The notes beneath the pieces are model-generated. The model made no database searches, had not been told where the DNA came from, and saw only the letters and a program-made list of their open reading frames with translations. The translations under genes and the position numbers were made by a program. A stretch of DNA of 64,000 nucleotides, taken from assembly GCA_020845495.1 (NCBI GenBank), contig JADLFM010000141.1, positions 1 to 64,000 of the forward strand, read 5' to 3'. Below are positions 9,479 through 18,516 of this stretch, piece after piece (positions within the stretch are counted from its first letter, which is position 1; the number at the start of each line of letters is the position of its first letter). The DNA comes from Chloroflexota bacterium. Lineage in GTDB: Bacteria > Chloroflexota > UBA6077 > JACCZL01.

Positions 9479-10972
9479 ATGTCCGAGCGCGCATTGTCGC
9501 GACAATCTTCCGTAGGAATTGCTGTCAGTAGGCGGGCATTTCTGAGCGGTCTCACCGCCTCGTTTCTGGTGGCGGCCTGTACGCCGAGCGCCTCCGCGCC
9601 GCCCGCGTCATCAAGTTCGACGGGCGCCTCAACAGCCGCCACAGCAGGCGCGGCCGGGCCGACGAGCGCCCCGGCGACGACTGCGCCGGCCGCCAGCCCG
9701 GCCGCCGCGGCGAAGCCGGCCGCGAGCCCCGCGGCAGCCGCCAGCCCGGCCTCGGGGGCAAGCCCTGCGCCGGCGGCGAGTCTGGCGGCTAGCCCTGCTG
9801 CTGCTGCGCCGGCCGCCTTCGCCGGTAGCTTCGACGGTACGATCCTGTTCGGCGCGCCGATCGCGCTCACCGGCAGCCTGGCCAAGGAAGGCGGCCTGAC
9901 CCGTGACGGCTACGAGATCTGGAAGGACACCTACAACCAGGCCGGCGGGATCATGGTCGGAGGAAAGCGCTACAAGATCGAGACGAAGTACTACGACGAC
10001 GAGAGCAACGCCCAGAAGAGCGCCACCCTGGCCGAAAAGCTGATCAAAGAGGACAACATCAACCTCCTGCTCGGCCCGTACGGGACCAGTTCCACGCTCC
10101 AGGTCAGTACCGTCGCCGAGAAGAACAAGCTGCCGATGGTTGAGGGCAACGGCGCCGCCGAGAGCATCTTCAATCAGGGCTACAAGTACAGCTTCGGAGT
10201 GCTCTCGCCGGCCCGCAACTATCTGCGCGGCGTCGTCGACATGGCGCTCGCCCAGAGCCCGAAGCCGGCGAGCGTGGCCGTACTGACCGCCGACGATCCA
10301 TTCTCGGTGGAGGTCGCGGACGCGGCCCGTGAGTACGCCGAGGAGCAGGGCCTACAGGTCGTCTACTTCCAGAAGTACCCGGACAAGTCGACCGATCTGC
10401 GCGCGCCGCTCACTGAGGCCAAGGGGAAGAGCCCGGACCTGTTCCTGAACAGCGGTCACCTTCAGGAAAGCCTGGCAATCACCCAGCAGGCCAAGGAGCT
10501 CGGCTTCAACGCACGGGCCTTCGCGTTCAGCGTCGGGCCGTCGATTGCCGACTACCAGACCACGCTGAAGCAGGATGCCAACTTCATCTTCGGCGGCACC
10601 CAATGGACGCCGGTCCTCAAGTACAACGGCGACGACCTGTTCAAGACGCCGGCGAACTACAACACGCTCTACCAGCAGAAGTACAACTACGAGCCGGCGT
10701 ACCAGAGTGCCGAGTCGACGGCCTGCGGCATCGCGTACGTCAAGGCGCTCGAGAAGGCCGGCAGCCTCGACGTGAAGGCCGTCCGCGACGCGCTGGCTGG
10801 GCTCGACTTCATCTCGTTCTACGGCCACATCAAGTTCGACGATCGCGGCATCAACATCTACAAGCCGATGGCGGTCGAGCAGTGGCAGAACGGCGAGAAG
10901 ATGACGGTCTGGCCGTCTGACGCCGCGAATGCCAGGCCGCTCTGGCCGACGCCGCCGTGGAACCAGCGCTAG
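9479..10972 (+). CDS. livK: Branched-chain amino-acid-type ABC transporter substrate-binding lipoprotein
   Basis: A 497-residue exported binding protein. The N-terminus carries a twin-arginine motif SRRAFLSG and a lipobox LVAAC, so it is probably a Tat-exported lipoprotein. A linker of roughly 75 residues, almost all Ala, Pro, Ser and Gly, joins it to a periplasmic-binding-protein-like domain of the LivK/peripla_BP_6 type, beginning ILFGAPIALTGSLAKEG. ATG 9479 has AGAGGGG upstream; the frame opens earlier at 9431 but inside the promoter-proximal leader. First gene of the liv cluster. The ligand may be an amino acid, a urea- or amide-type compound or an aromatic acid. Confidence 0.93.
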   Translation: MSERALSRQSSVGIAVSRRAFLSGLTASFLVAACTPSASAPPASSSSTGASTAATAGAAGPTSAPATTAPAASPAAAAKPAASPAAAASPASGASPAPAASLAASPAAAAPAAFAGSFDGTILFGAPIALTGSLAKEGGLTRDGYEIWKDTYNQAGGIMVGGKRYKIETKYYDDESNAQKSATLAEKLIKEDNINLLLGPYGTSSTLQVSTVAEKNKLPMVEGNGAAESIFNQGYKYSFGVLSPARNYLRGVVDMALAQSPKPASVAVLTADDPFSVEVADAAREYAEEQGLQVVYFQKYPDKSTDLRAPLTEAKGKSPDLFLNSGHLQESLAITQQAKELGFNARAFAFSVGPSIADYQTTLKQDANFIFGGTQWTPVLKYNGDDLFKTPANYNTLYQQKYNYEPAYQSAESTACGIAYVKALEKAGSLDVKAVRDALAGLDFISFYGHIKFDDRGINIYKPMAVEQWQNGEKMTVWPSDAANARPLWPTPPWNQR

Positions 10973-11050
10973 GACGCGGGCCGGCCCTGCCGGGTGACGG
11001 CGCAGCGAGCGCCATGCTCGGCAGGCCAGCGTACTGACGGTCGGACGCAC

Positions 11051-11914
11051 GTGGACTTCGTACAGCACCTGATCAACGGACTGCTTCAGGGTTTCCTGCT
11101 GGCGCTCGTCGGCCTGGGCTTCTCGATGGTGTGGGGCATCCTCAACATCATCAATCTAGCTCACGCCGCGTTCATCATGTTGGCCGCGTACCTGACCTAC
11201 TTCCTGTGGTCCGGCGCCGGCGTCGACCCGTTCCTCAGCCTGCCCGTCACGATGGCGGCGCTCTTCATCCTGGGTTTCCTGCTCCAGAAGTACGTCATCA
11301 ATCTGGTGATGCGGGCGTCGGTGTTGACCACCTTCCTCCTCACCTACGGCATCGAGACGCTGTTGGTGAACCTGGCGCTCCGTTTCTTCACTGCCGACAC
11401 CCGCCAGAGCAAGCCGTTCTACGCCAACGTTTCGCTGAACCTGGGTGGGCTGTACATCCCGTACACCCAGCTTGGGGCTGCGCTCGTCGCGATCGCCCTG
11501 ACGATCCTGCTCTACGTCTTCCTGGATCACACCAAAATCGGCCGCTCGATCCGGGCGGTCGGGCAGGACCAGATAGCAGCCCGGCTGATGGGTATCGACA
11601 TCGGCCGTACCTACGCCCTGACGTTCGGGATCGGGGGCGCGCTCGCCGCTGCCGCCGGCACGCTGCTGTCAACCACAAGCGGCTTCGCGCCGAGTAGCTT
11701 CGGTGTCTTCAACATCCTGGCGTTCAGCGTGGTCGTGCTCGGAGGGCTCGGGAGCATTCCAGGCGCGCTCGTGGGTGGACTCGTCTTTGGGCTGGTCTAT
11801 GAGTTTGGCGGGACGTACATGCTCGGCCAGCGCGACCTGATCATCTTCGCGATCCTGATCCTGGTGCTCGTCGTCAAGCCGACCGGCTTCCTGGGCCGGC
11901 CAGGGTACCGCTGA
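11051..11914 (+). CDS. livH: Branched-chain amino-acid-type ABC transporter permease LivH
   Basis: About 287 residues with around eight membrane segments. GLLQGFLLALVGLGFSMVWG and the following NIINLAHAAFIMLAAY are typical of the LivH N-terminus, and the cytoplasmic loop has GRSIRAVGQDQIAARLMGID, the ATPase-contact region. GTG 11051 gives the normal family length; an upstream ATG at 10994 would add 19 hydrophilic residues without support. Its stop overlaps the ATG of LivM (TGATG), so the two are translationally coupled. Confidence 0.92.
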   Translation: MDFVQHLINGLLQGFLLALVGLGFSMVWGILNIINLAHAAFIMLAAYLTYFLWSGAGVDPFLSLPVTMAALFILGFLLQKYVINLVMRASVLTTFLLTYGIETLLVNLALRFFTADTRQSKPFYANVSLNLGGLYIPYTQLGAALVAIALTILLYVFLDHTKIGRSIRAVGQDQIAARLMGIDIGRTYALTFGIGGALAAAAGTLLSTTSGFAPSSFGVFNILAFSVVVLGGLGSIPGALVGGLVFGLVYEFGGTYMLGQRDLIIFAILILVLVVKPTGFLGRPGYR

Positions 11915-13014
11915 TGAACCTGGCAATTCTGGCCGTTGGCACGCTGCTGGCAATCGTCGCGGCCCGTCAGCGCTCGCCGGCCTCGCTACGCCGGTCGGCG
12001 ACGGGGGCACTGTTCGCGCTGATGGCGCTGGCGCCGTTCGTCTCGGACACCACGTCGATCCTGTTCGACGCACTGACCGCGATGTGCGTAGCCTATGGCT
12101 GGAACGTCATCGGCGGGTACACCGGCTATGCGTCATTCGGGAATGTGGCGTACCTGGGGCTTGGGGCGTTCATCGCGGCCGGCTTCATGAGCCGCCAACC
12201 GGGCCATCTGGCGCTGCCCTGGTACGTCGGCATCCCGCTGGCAGTCATCCTGGTGGCGCTGGCCGCCGGCGCGCTCGGGCTGGCGGTGCTGCGGTTGCGT
12301 GGCCACTACTTCTCGATCGCCACGCTCGGGATCGCGGTGGCGATGCCGCAGTTCATCCAGTGGGACCTGCTGTTCGGGCCGAAGGGGCCGCTCCCGAACT
12401 TCTTCGGCGGCGGCCGGCCGCTCAACTTCCCGCTCGCCGACGATCTGACGCTCGGCGGCATCACCTTCCCAGCCGACCGTTTCCTGTTCTACTACCTGGG
12501 CCTTGCGACGGCGCTGATCGGCTGGGGGGTGACCGCGTGGCTCAGCCGCCGGAAGTTCGGCTACAGCCTGGTCGCCATCCGCGAGAACGAAGAGGCGGCT
12601 GAAGTGATGGGCATCGACACGACCCGTAACAAGGTGCTGTCGTACATGCTGAGCGCGGCCCTGGCGGCGCTCGGCGGCAGCGTGATTGGCTATCGCCTGA
12701 CCAACATGACGACCGAGGCCGAGGCGCTATTCAGCACCGCGAACAATCTCCAGATGATCATCATCTGCCTGATCGGCGGGGTAGGCACCGTCTGGGGGCC
12801 GTGGATCGGGGCCTTTATCCTGTTTGCGATCCAGGAAGCGCTGCGTGTCGGCTCCACCAGCAACGCCTTCCTGGAGTGGCAGGCGATCGTCTTCTCGATC
12901 CTGATCGTCCTGGTGGTGCTGTTCCTGCCGCGCGGCCTGCTCCAGTTCGTGCACGGCCGGGTGCGGGTGACCTGGCGGCTGCTTTTCCGCAACCTGGAAG
13001 CGACCCGGGTATGA
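11914..13014 (+). CDS. livM: Branched-chain amino-acid-type ABC transporter permease LivM
   Basis: A 366-residue membrane protein and partner of LivH. It contains [19 protein letters not shown], the LivM signature region, and the cytoplasmic loop [20 protein letters not shown] that contacts the ATPases. The ATG overlaps the livH stop, and the gene's own stop overlaps the livG ATG (ATGA). There is no fused ATPase domain, unlike some LivM homologues. Confidence 0.93.
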   Translation: MNLAILAVGTLLAIVAARQRSPASLRRSATGALFALMALAPFVSDTTSILFDALTAMCVAYGWNVIGGYTGYASFGNVAYLGLGAFIAAGFMSRQPGHLALPWYVGIPLAVILVALAAGALGLAVLRLRGHYFSIATLGIAVAMPQFIQWDLLFGPKGPLPNFFGGGRPLNFPLADDLTLGGITFPADRFLFYYLGLATALIGWGVTAWLSRRKFGYSLVAIRENEEAAEVMGIDTTRNKVLSYMLSAALAALGGSVIGYRLTNMTTEAEALFSTANNLQMIIICLIGGVGTVWGPWIGAFILFAIQEALRVGSTSNAFLEWQAIVFSILIVLVVLFLPRGLLQFVHGRVRVTWRLLFRNLEATRV

Positions 13015-13814
13015 GCGGCGCACCGGCGAGCAGCCACTCCGCGAGCGCTCCGACCGGCGGTGCACCCGATCTGGTGCTGGAGGTTCGCAACGCGTCGAAG
13101 CGGTTCGGAGGGGTCGCGGCGGTGACCGATATCAGCTTCGAGGTCGTTCGCGGCGAGATCGTCGGGCTGATCGGACCGAACGGAGCCGGCAAGACGACCC
13201 TGATCAACATGATCGCCGGCACTGCTCCGCCTACCAGCGGCTCGATCAGCTTCGAGGGCGTCACGCTGAACGGGCGCAAGCCGCACATCATCGGACGGAT
13301 GGGGATTGCGCGGACGTTTCAGGTCGTCCGGCCGTTTGCCAACCTGACCGTGCTGGAGAACGTCGCCGTTGGCGCCATGTTTGGGGCTGGCGGCCGACAG
13401 CGCTCGACGCGTGAAGCGCTCACCCGCGCCGCGGAGGTGCTGGACGAAGTCGGCCTGGGCTCCCGCCGCAACGATCCGGCCGACAGTCTGCCGATTGGCG
13501 GCCGGAAGCGGCTGGAGCTGGCGAAGGCGCTGGCGATGGATCCTCGGCTCTTGCTACTCGACGAGGTGATGGCGGGCTTGCGCGGCGCCGAGGTCGACGA
13601 GACGATGCGGCTGATCCGCGAGATCAACGCGCGCGGCCTGACGATCCTCGTCATCGAGCACGTGATGAAGGTGATCGTTGGTATCTGCCGGCGGGTCGTG
13701 GTGCTGGACTACGGCCGCAAGATCGCCGAGGGCACGCCCGAGCAGGTGACGCGCGATCCGGGCGTGATCGAAGCGTACCTCGGGAAGAAGTACGCGGCGC
13801 GGCAGGAAGCGTGA
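13011..13814 (+). CDS. livG: Branched-chain amino-acid-type ABC transporter ATPase LivG
   Basis: A 267-residue ATP-binding subunit. Walker A is GPNGAGKT, Walker B is LLLLDEV, and the switch His is in VIEHVMK. The signature loop reads [15 protein letters not shown] rather than the common LSYGQQRRLE. The GG is kept, so activity is plausible. The motif DEVMAGL after Walker B also differs from the usual DEPAAGL. A polar leader of about 20 residues precedes the ABC fold. Start overlaps the livM stop. Confidence 0.93.
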   Translation: MSGAPASSHSASAPTGGAPDLVLEVRNASKRFGGVAAVTDISFEVVRGEIVGLIGPNGAGKTTLINMIAGTAPPTSGSISFEGVTLNGRKPHIIGRMGIARTFQVVRPFANLTVLENVAVGAMFGAGGRQRSTREALTRAAEVLDEVGLGSRRNDPADSLPIGGRKRLELAKALAMDPRLLLLDEVMAGLRGAEVDETMRLIREINARGLTILVIEHVMKVIVGICRRVVVLDYGRKIAEGTPEQVTRDPGVIEAYLGKKYAARQEA

Positions 13815-13865
13815 GCGCGAGGGCGGATTTCGTGCGAGGGACAGCGTGAGCCAGGGGTTTCCAGC

Positions 13866-14636
13866 GTGGCGGTGAACGGCGCGCGGCCAGCGGACGAGAC
13901 GGGCACGAGGCAGCCAGAGCCTGGCGAGCCGCTGCTGCGGGTAACGAACCTGAACGTGGCCTACGGTGACGTGCAGGTGCTCTGGGACGTGCGGCTGGAG
14001 GTACACGCGGGCGAGATCGTCGCACTGGTCGGTTCGAACGGAGCCGGCAAGAGCACGCTCCTCTCGACCATCAGCGGCTTGCTCGCGCCCTCCTCGGGTT
14101 CGATCGTCTTCGCCGGCCACTCACTGACGCATGCCACCACCCAGCGGATTGTGGACCTGGGCATCGCGCACGTACCGGAGGGGCGGCGGCTCTTTGCCGC
14201 GATGAGCGTGCGCGATCAACTCCTGCTCGGCGCGTTCCGCCGCTCCGATACCGCTCAGATCGCGGCCGACATGGAGCGTATCTTCGCGCTGTTCCCCCGA
14301 GTCCGCGAGCGGCTGAACGCCATCGGCGGAACGCTGTCCGGCGGCGAGCAGCAGATGGTAGCGGTCGGGCGGGCGCTGATGGCGCGCCCGCGCCTGCTGA
14401 TGATCGACGAGCTCTCGCTTGGGCTGGCGCCGTTGATCGTCGAGCAACTGGTGGACATCCTCCGCGAGGTCAACGCCCGGGGCACCACAATCCTGCTGGT
14501 CGAGCAGGACGTCCAGATCGCGCTGGAGCTCGCGACGCGCGGCTACGTGCTGGAGACGGGCCACGTGACGCTCGCCGGGCCGGCCGATGCTCTCCTCCGC
14601 GACGAGCGCGTTCGCCAGGCCTACCTCGGCGTCTGA
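13866..14636 (+). CDS. livF: Branched-chain amino-acid-type ABC transporter ATPase LivF
   Basis: A 256-residue second ATPase of the importer. Walker A is GSNGAGKST, the signature is LSGGEQQMVAVGRAL, and Walker B is LLMIDELSLGL followed by the switch His-less LLVEQD (LivF proteins usually have Gln here). GTG 13866 is used because no ATG is available and AGGGGT lies upstream; it leaves a polar leader of about 22 residues before LLRVTNLNVAYG. Last gene of the liv operon, 51 bases after livG. Confidence 0.92.
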   Translation: MAVNGARPADETGTRQPEPGEPLLRVTNLNVAYGDVQVLWDVRLEVHAGEIVALVGSNGAGKSTLLSTISGLLAPSSGSIVFAGHSLTHATTQRIVDLGIAHVPEGRRLFAAMSVRDQLLLGAFRRSDTAQIAADMERIFALFPRVRERLNAIGGTLSGGEQQMVAVGRALMARPRLLMIDELSLGLAPLIVEQLVDILREVNARGTTILLVEQDVQIALELATRGYVLETGHVTLAGPADALLRDERVRQAYLGV

Positions 14637-14793
14637 ATCTCGGCCCCCTGAGCTCCGCTCACTCGCTGCTGAGGCGCCCTCGCCGCTTCCTCACCGCTCC
14701 AGGAGCGGAGCGCACCCCATGCTCCCACCAGGTAAGTCGACCTGATCAGCGACACGCACCCGGGCGACTGCCTCGAGCGGGCGGGCCGGCCTG

Positions 14794-14822
14794 TTGAACC
14801 CTCCGATGGTGTCAACTATGAT
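14794..14822 (+). promoter_or_regulatory. Sigma70-like promoter of the sugar ABC cluster
   Basis: TTGAAC and TATGAT are spaced by 17 bases, with a predicted start near 14829, about 45 bases before the first permease ATG. GTTGA at 14793-14797 and TCAAC at 14812-14816 form a small inverted pair inside the promoter that could bind a repressor. No regulator gene is adjacent. Confidence 0.68.
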
Positions 14823-14873
14823 CGTTCGTGCCAGTGCGGCACCGACGCCGCACTCACGGTGGGAGGCGCGCTG

Positions 14874-15803
14874 ATGGCAGGCCAGTTCCCGGCGACGGTA
14901 CGGCCACCCGGGGCGCCCGCTGCCCGCCGGCTGCGCATCTCGTACATCACGATGCAGAAGCTCTGGGGCGTGGCCTTCGTCCTGCCGGTCCTGGTGCTCT
15001 TCCTGGGCTTCCGGCTGTATCCGATGCTGCGGGCGGTCGAGATCTCGTTTCAGAAGTACGACTTGCTGTCCGAGCCGCGCTGGATTGGCCTCGACAACTA
15101 CGTCTTCATGTTCACCAACGAGCGCATCCTGAATTCGTTTAGGGTGACCGGTATCTTCATCGTGGGCCAGACCATCCCACTCGTCCTGATGGCCCTCATC
15201 CTGGCGATCGTGCTCTTTTCGCTCCCCCGATATCGCCACCTCTTCGAGCTGACCTTCTACTTCCCGGTCGTGATGACGGCGGTCGTCGCGGCGCTCATCT
15301 GGCTCACGCTCTTCTACCCGCGTGGACTGCTCGATCAACTCGTCGCGCCGTGGTTCCCTGAGGGCGTGCCCTGGCTGACCAGTCCGATCCTGGCGCTGCC
15401 CAGCGTCATCGCCGTCGACCTCTGGAAGTCGACGGGGTATTACATGATCATCCTGCTGGCCGGCCTGCTCGGCATCCCGAACGAATACCTCGAAGCAGCC
15501 GCGATCGACGGGGCGGGCACCCTGGCGCGGGTGCGCCACATCCTCTTGCCGCTGCTTCGCCCGCAGCTTACCTTCGTCATCATCATCGCGCTGATCAACA
15601 CCGTCCAGGCCTTCGACTCCTTCTACGTGCTGACCCGAGGGGGTCCGGCCGACGCGACGCGCATCCTGCCGATCGAGATCTACCTGCGCGCTTTCCAGCT
15701 TCTCGAGATGGGCCGGGCGGCGGCTATTTCGATGGTCCTGTTCGTCATCCTGATGGCGTTGTCGCTGCTGCAATTCAAGCTCTTCAAGGTCGAAGAGCTA
15801 TGA
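14874..15803 (+). CDS. CUT1-type sugar ABC transporter permease (MalF/UgpA-like)
   Basis: About 309 residues with six predicted membrane segments. The EAA loop reads EAAAIDGAGTLARVRHILLP, with the conserved Glu-Ala-Ala, Gly and Leu-Pro. ATG 14874 is chosen over 14859 because GGGAGG lies about seven bases upstream. Forms the heteromeric membrane channel with the next gene, whose ATG overlaps this stop (ATGA). The sugar is unknown; CUT1 systems commonly take oligosaccharides or glycerol-3-phosphate. Confidence 0.92.
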   Translation: MAGQFPATVRPPGAPAARRLRISYITMQKLWGVAFVLPVLVLFLGFRLYPMLRAVEISFQKYDLLSEPRWIGLDNYVFMFTNERILNSFRVTGIFIVGQTIPLVLMALILAIVLFSLPRYRHLFELTFYFPVVMTAVVAALIWLTLFYPRGLLDQLVAPWFPEGVPWLTSPILALPSVIAVDLWKSTGYYMIILLAGLLGIPNEYLEAAAIDGAGTLARVRHILLPLLRPQLTFVIIIALINTVQAFDSFYVLTRGGPADATRILPIEIYLRAFQLLEMGRAAAISMVLFVILMALSLLQFKLFKVEEL

Positions 15804-16675
15804 GCGCCACCGTGCAGGTCCAGGTGACGACGGCGCGGCTGTCCCGGCTGCGGGTCCGGCGCGCCCTGGGCTACGCAGTGCTCTACGCGTTCCTCGTCCT
15901 TCTCTCGATCGCCATGCTCGTGCCGTTCGCCTTTGCGCTGCTCGGCTCGCTCAAGCCCGAGCCCGAAGTGTTTGCGGTTCCGATGCGCTGGCTGCCGTCC
16001 GAACCGCAGTGGCAGAACTACATCCTGCCGTTCCAGAAGAGCGCGGGACGCTACTTCGTCAACTCGCTGATCGTCTCTGGTATCCAGACGTTTTCGCCGC
16101 TGCTCCTCTGCTCCATGGCGGGCTACAGCCTCGCCAGGTTCACCTACCCTGGCCGTACGCTGGCCTTCGTCTTCATCCTCAGCACGATCATGCTGCCCAT
16201 TCAGGTGACGCTCGTACCGACGTTCCTGATCGTCAAGGAGCTTGGCTGGATCAACACCTACGCCGGCCTGATCGTACCCGGCCTGGCGACGACGTTCGGC
16301 ACGTTCCTGATGCGCCAGTTCTTCCTGTCGCTCCCGAGCGAATACATGGATGCCGCTCGGATCGATGGCGCCAGCGAGCCGCGCATCTACTGGAACATCA
16401 TGCTGCCGATGTGCCGTCCAGCGTTATCGGCCCTGGCCATCTTTAGTTTCACCGGCTCGTGGAACTCGTTCCTGTGGCCGCTGGTCGTGGTCAATCAGGA
16501 CGAGATGCGCACCATCCCGCTCGGCATTGTCTTCTACATCGGCGAGCAGCGCGCCCCCGAATACGGGCAATTGCTCGCGGTGGCAGTCCTTGCCACGCTG
16601 CCTGTCCTGGCGCTGTTCTTATCGATGCAGCGGGAGTTCATTCGCGGCGCGGCCATCTCTGGCCTGAAGGGATAA
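15800..16675 (+). CDS. CUT1-type sugar ABC transporter permease (MalG/UgpE-like)
   Basis: A 291-residue membrane protein with six predicted segments and the EAA-type loop MDAARIDGASEPRIYWNIML. The first EAA residues are degenerate (MDAA), which is common in the MalG branch. Translationally coupled to the preceding permease by a four-base overlap. The cluster lacks an ATPase gene, so a shared MsmK/UgpC-type ATPase from elsewhere is expected, as is known for many CUT1 systems. Confidence 0.92.
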   Translation: MSATVQVQVTTARLSRLRVRRALGYAVLYAFLVLLSIAMLVPFAFALLGSLKPEPEVFAVPMRWLPSEPQWQNYILPFQKSAGRYFVNSLIVSGIQTFSPLLLCSMAGYSLARFTYPGRTLAFVFILSTIMLPIQVTLVPTFLIVKELGWINTYAGLIVPGLATTFGTFLMRQFFLSLPSEYMDAARIDGASEPRIYWNIMLPMCRPALSALAIFSFTGSWNSFLWPLVVVNQDEMRTIPLGIVFYIGEQRAPEYGQLLAVAVLATLPVLALFLSMQREFIRGAAISGLKG

Positions 16676-16764
16676 GCATCGTCGTGCATCGGTGTTGATG
16701 ACGGGCAGCCGGCCTGCCATCGCGACGACTCGGGCGTTCCTGCCACAGTTGGAGGAGGAGCACA

Positions 16765-18249
16765 GTGGGCTCGCACCATGGATCCCTGTCCGACGTGCCG
16801 CTGTCCGACCGTAGATTCTCGCGCCGTGCCGTCCTACGCACCGGAGCGCTTGGCGTCGGCGCGCTCCTCGCCGCGGCCTGCGGCCAGTCGGCCCCACCCG
16901 CATCGGCCCCGAAGAGCGAGGCTGGAGCGAAGCCGTCCGGGGCGGCGCCGGCCGGAGCGCCAGCAGCGACGACGGCTGCCGCACCCGCCAGGCCGGCAGC
17001 GAGCACGTCGACCACCAGGCTGGTCTTCTGGCGGCATCAGTACGACCCGACCGACAAGGTCAATCGCGAGATCATCTTCCCCGATGCCCTCGCCAAACTG
17101 GGGTTGGAATTCGACTATCAAATCCAGCGTGACGACGACTACAAGACCAAGATGCTGCCCCAGTTGGCGTCCGGCGTCGGCCCCGATATCTTCGAGGCGA
17201 CGGAGGCGTTTCGGGTCAAGTTCGCCAAAGCCGGTGTCTACGCCCCGGTCGACTACACGCCATGGGGCGGTAAGGAGAAGTGGGAGAGCTTCTGGGAGAA
17301 GGGCGTCGTCGACGCGCTCCGCATCGACGGGAAGGACTTCAACGTCCCGCTCGAATGGACGGCGATTCCCGTCAACTACTTCGTCAACAGCAGGCACGCT
17401 GAGGAGGCAGGCATCGGGGCCGACATCGCGAAGTTCCAGAAGACGCCGATCTCCTGGGCTGAGCTCGGCCCCTGGGCGGCCAAGATGACGAAGCGTGATG
17501 CGAGCGGTCAGATCGCGCGTGACGGCTTCATGATTCAGCACGGCTATGGGCCAGACCGCACATTTGCGTTCTGGGAGCCCTACTTCCGTCAGGCCGGCGG
17601 CAAAATGCTGTCGGACGACGGCAAGAAGTCACTGCTCAACAGCGAGGCCGGCATAGCCGCGTTGCAGAACCTCTCCAACTACGTCTTCAAGGATGGCGCC
17701 TCGATGCTTCGGCCGCAGGATAAGGAGTCTGGCTCGGCCAAACTGCCGAAAGAGGAGACGTCGTCGACGACCGGGATGAGCCAGTGGGCGTACGGCACCT
17801 TCAAGCAACTGGCGCCGGACAAATGGCAAGACATCCGCTCGTTGCTGGCGCCTCAGGTCGACCCAGGCAAGCCCCGCTACGATAGCGGACCCGGGTGGAG
17901 CTACGGGGTGTTCGCCAAGTCGCCGAATCGCGAGGCCGCGTTCAAGTACCTCCACTTCGCGGCAGCCGAACACGGCTCGGATCTGTTCGACGGCGGCATC
18001 GTACCGCCGGTCACCGGCTGGACTGAGAAGTACCCCGGCCTCAAGAAGCTCGCGGATGCGGAGGTCTGGACCAGGCTCTCACGTGAGGCAACGCCGCTGA
18101 TCCGCTCGGAAGCCGAACTCCTGACCGGCGTCCAGCGGTCCGAGGGCTTCCAGCGCGCGTTCGAGGCCGTCATGTTCAACAAGGCCGACGTTAAGGCCGA
18201 GCTCGATCGCTGGAACAAGGATGTTCAGGAGGCCTTGGACAACCTGTAA
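16765..18249 (+). CDS. Extracellular solute-binding lipoprotein (family 1, sugar type)
   Basis: A 494-residue binding protein of the sugar importer. The leader holds a twin-arginine motif (FSRRAVLR) and a lipobox LLAAAC, then an Ala/Pro-rich linker to about residue 85, then a family 1 solute-binding fold (LVFWRHQYDPTDKVNREII onward). GTG 16765 is supported by GGAGGAGG upstream. It is the last gene of the cluster, whereas binding-protein genes usually come first. The architecture mirrors the Tat-lipoprotein plus Ala/Pro linker of the LivK-like protein. Confidence 0.93.
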   Translation: MGSHHGSLSDVPLSDRRFSRRAVLRTGALGVGALLAAACGQSAPPASAPKSEAGAKPSGAAPAGAPAATTAAAPARPAASTSTTRLVFWRHQYDPTDKVNREIIFPDALAKLGLEFDYQIQRDDDYKTKMLPQLASGVGPDIFEATEAFRVKFAKAGVYAPVDYTPWGGKEKWESFWEKGVVDALRIDGKDFNVPLEWTAIPVNYFVNSRHAEEAGIGADIAKFQKTPISWAELGPWAAKMTKRDASGQIARDGFMIQHGYGPDRTFAFWEPYFRQAGGKMLSDDGKKSLLNSEAGIAALQNLSNYVFKDGASMLRPQDKESGSAKLPKEETSSTTGMSQWAYGTFKQLAPDKWQDIRSLLAPQVDPGKPRYDSGPGWSYGVFAKSPNREAAFKYLHFAAAEHGSDLFDGGIVPPVTGWTEKYPGLKKLADAEVWTRLSREATPLIRSEAELLTGVQRSEGFQRAFEAVMFNKADVKAELDRWNKDVQEALDNL

Positions 18250-18278
18250 TCTGGAGATCCGCCCTAATCTGGAGACAC

Positions 18279-18300
18279 GGCCACCTGGAGAGGTGGCCTT
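18279..18300 (+). terminator. Probable hairpin terminator after the sugar ABC cluster
   Basis: GGCCACC and GGTGGCC form a seven-base stem around TGGAGA, followed by TTC and no longer T-run, so it is weak as an intrinsic terminator. Just upstream the 11-base word TAATCTGGAGA occurs twice (18247 and 18265), the first copy including the stop codon. The rest of the space up to 18516 shows no gene. Confidence 0.45.
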
Positions 18301-18516
18301 CATCGACGTCAGGACCGGGAGCGCGGTCGAGGGCGCCCCCGGCGTACACGCACCCCCCTCTGGCACGGAGATGGCCGGACTCAGTGCGCGGCTGCCCGCC
18401 CACACATCCAGGCTTGCGGTCCTGCGGCGTGGGCATGACGGCGGGCGCCGAGTCGCGTGCTGCCCGACCCGTGCTGCTCGACCCGTGCGCCCGATGAGTG
18501 CGACGCTGACGCCCGC

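Noticed and set aside
14691..15773. A 360-codon minus-strand ORF opposite the sugar permease
   Set aside because: Its charged repetitive composition (Asp/Glu/Arg/His) is typical of the complement of membrane-protein codons.
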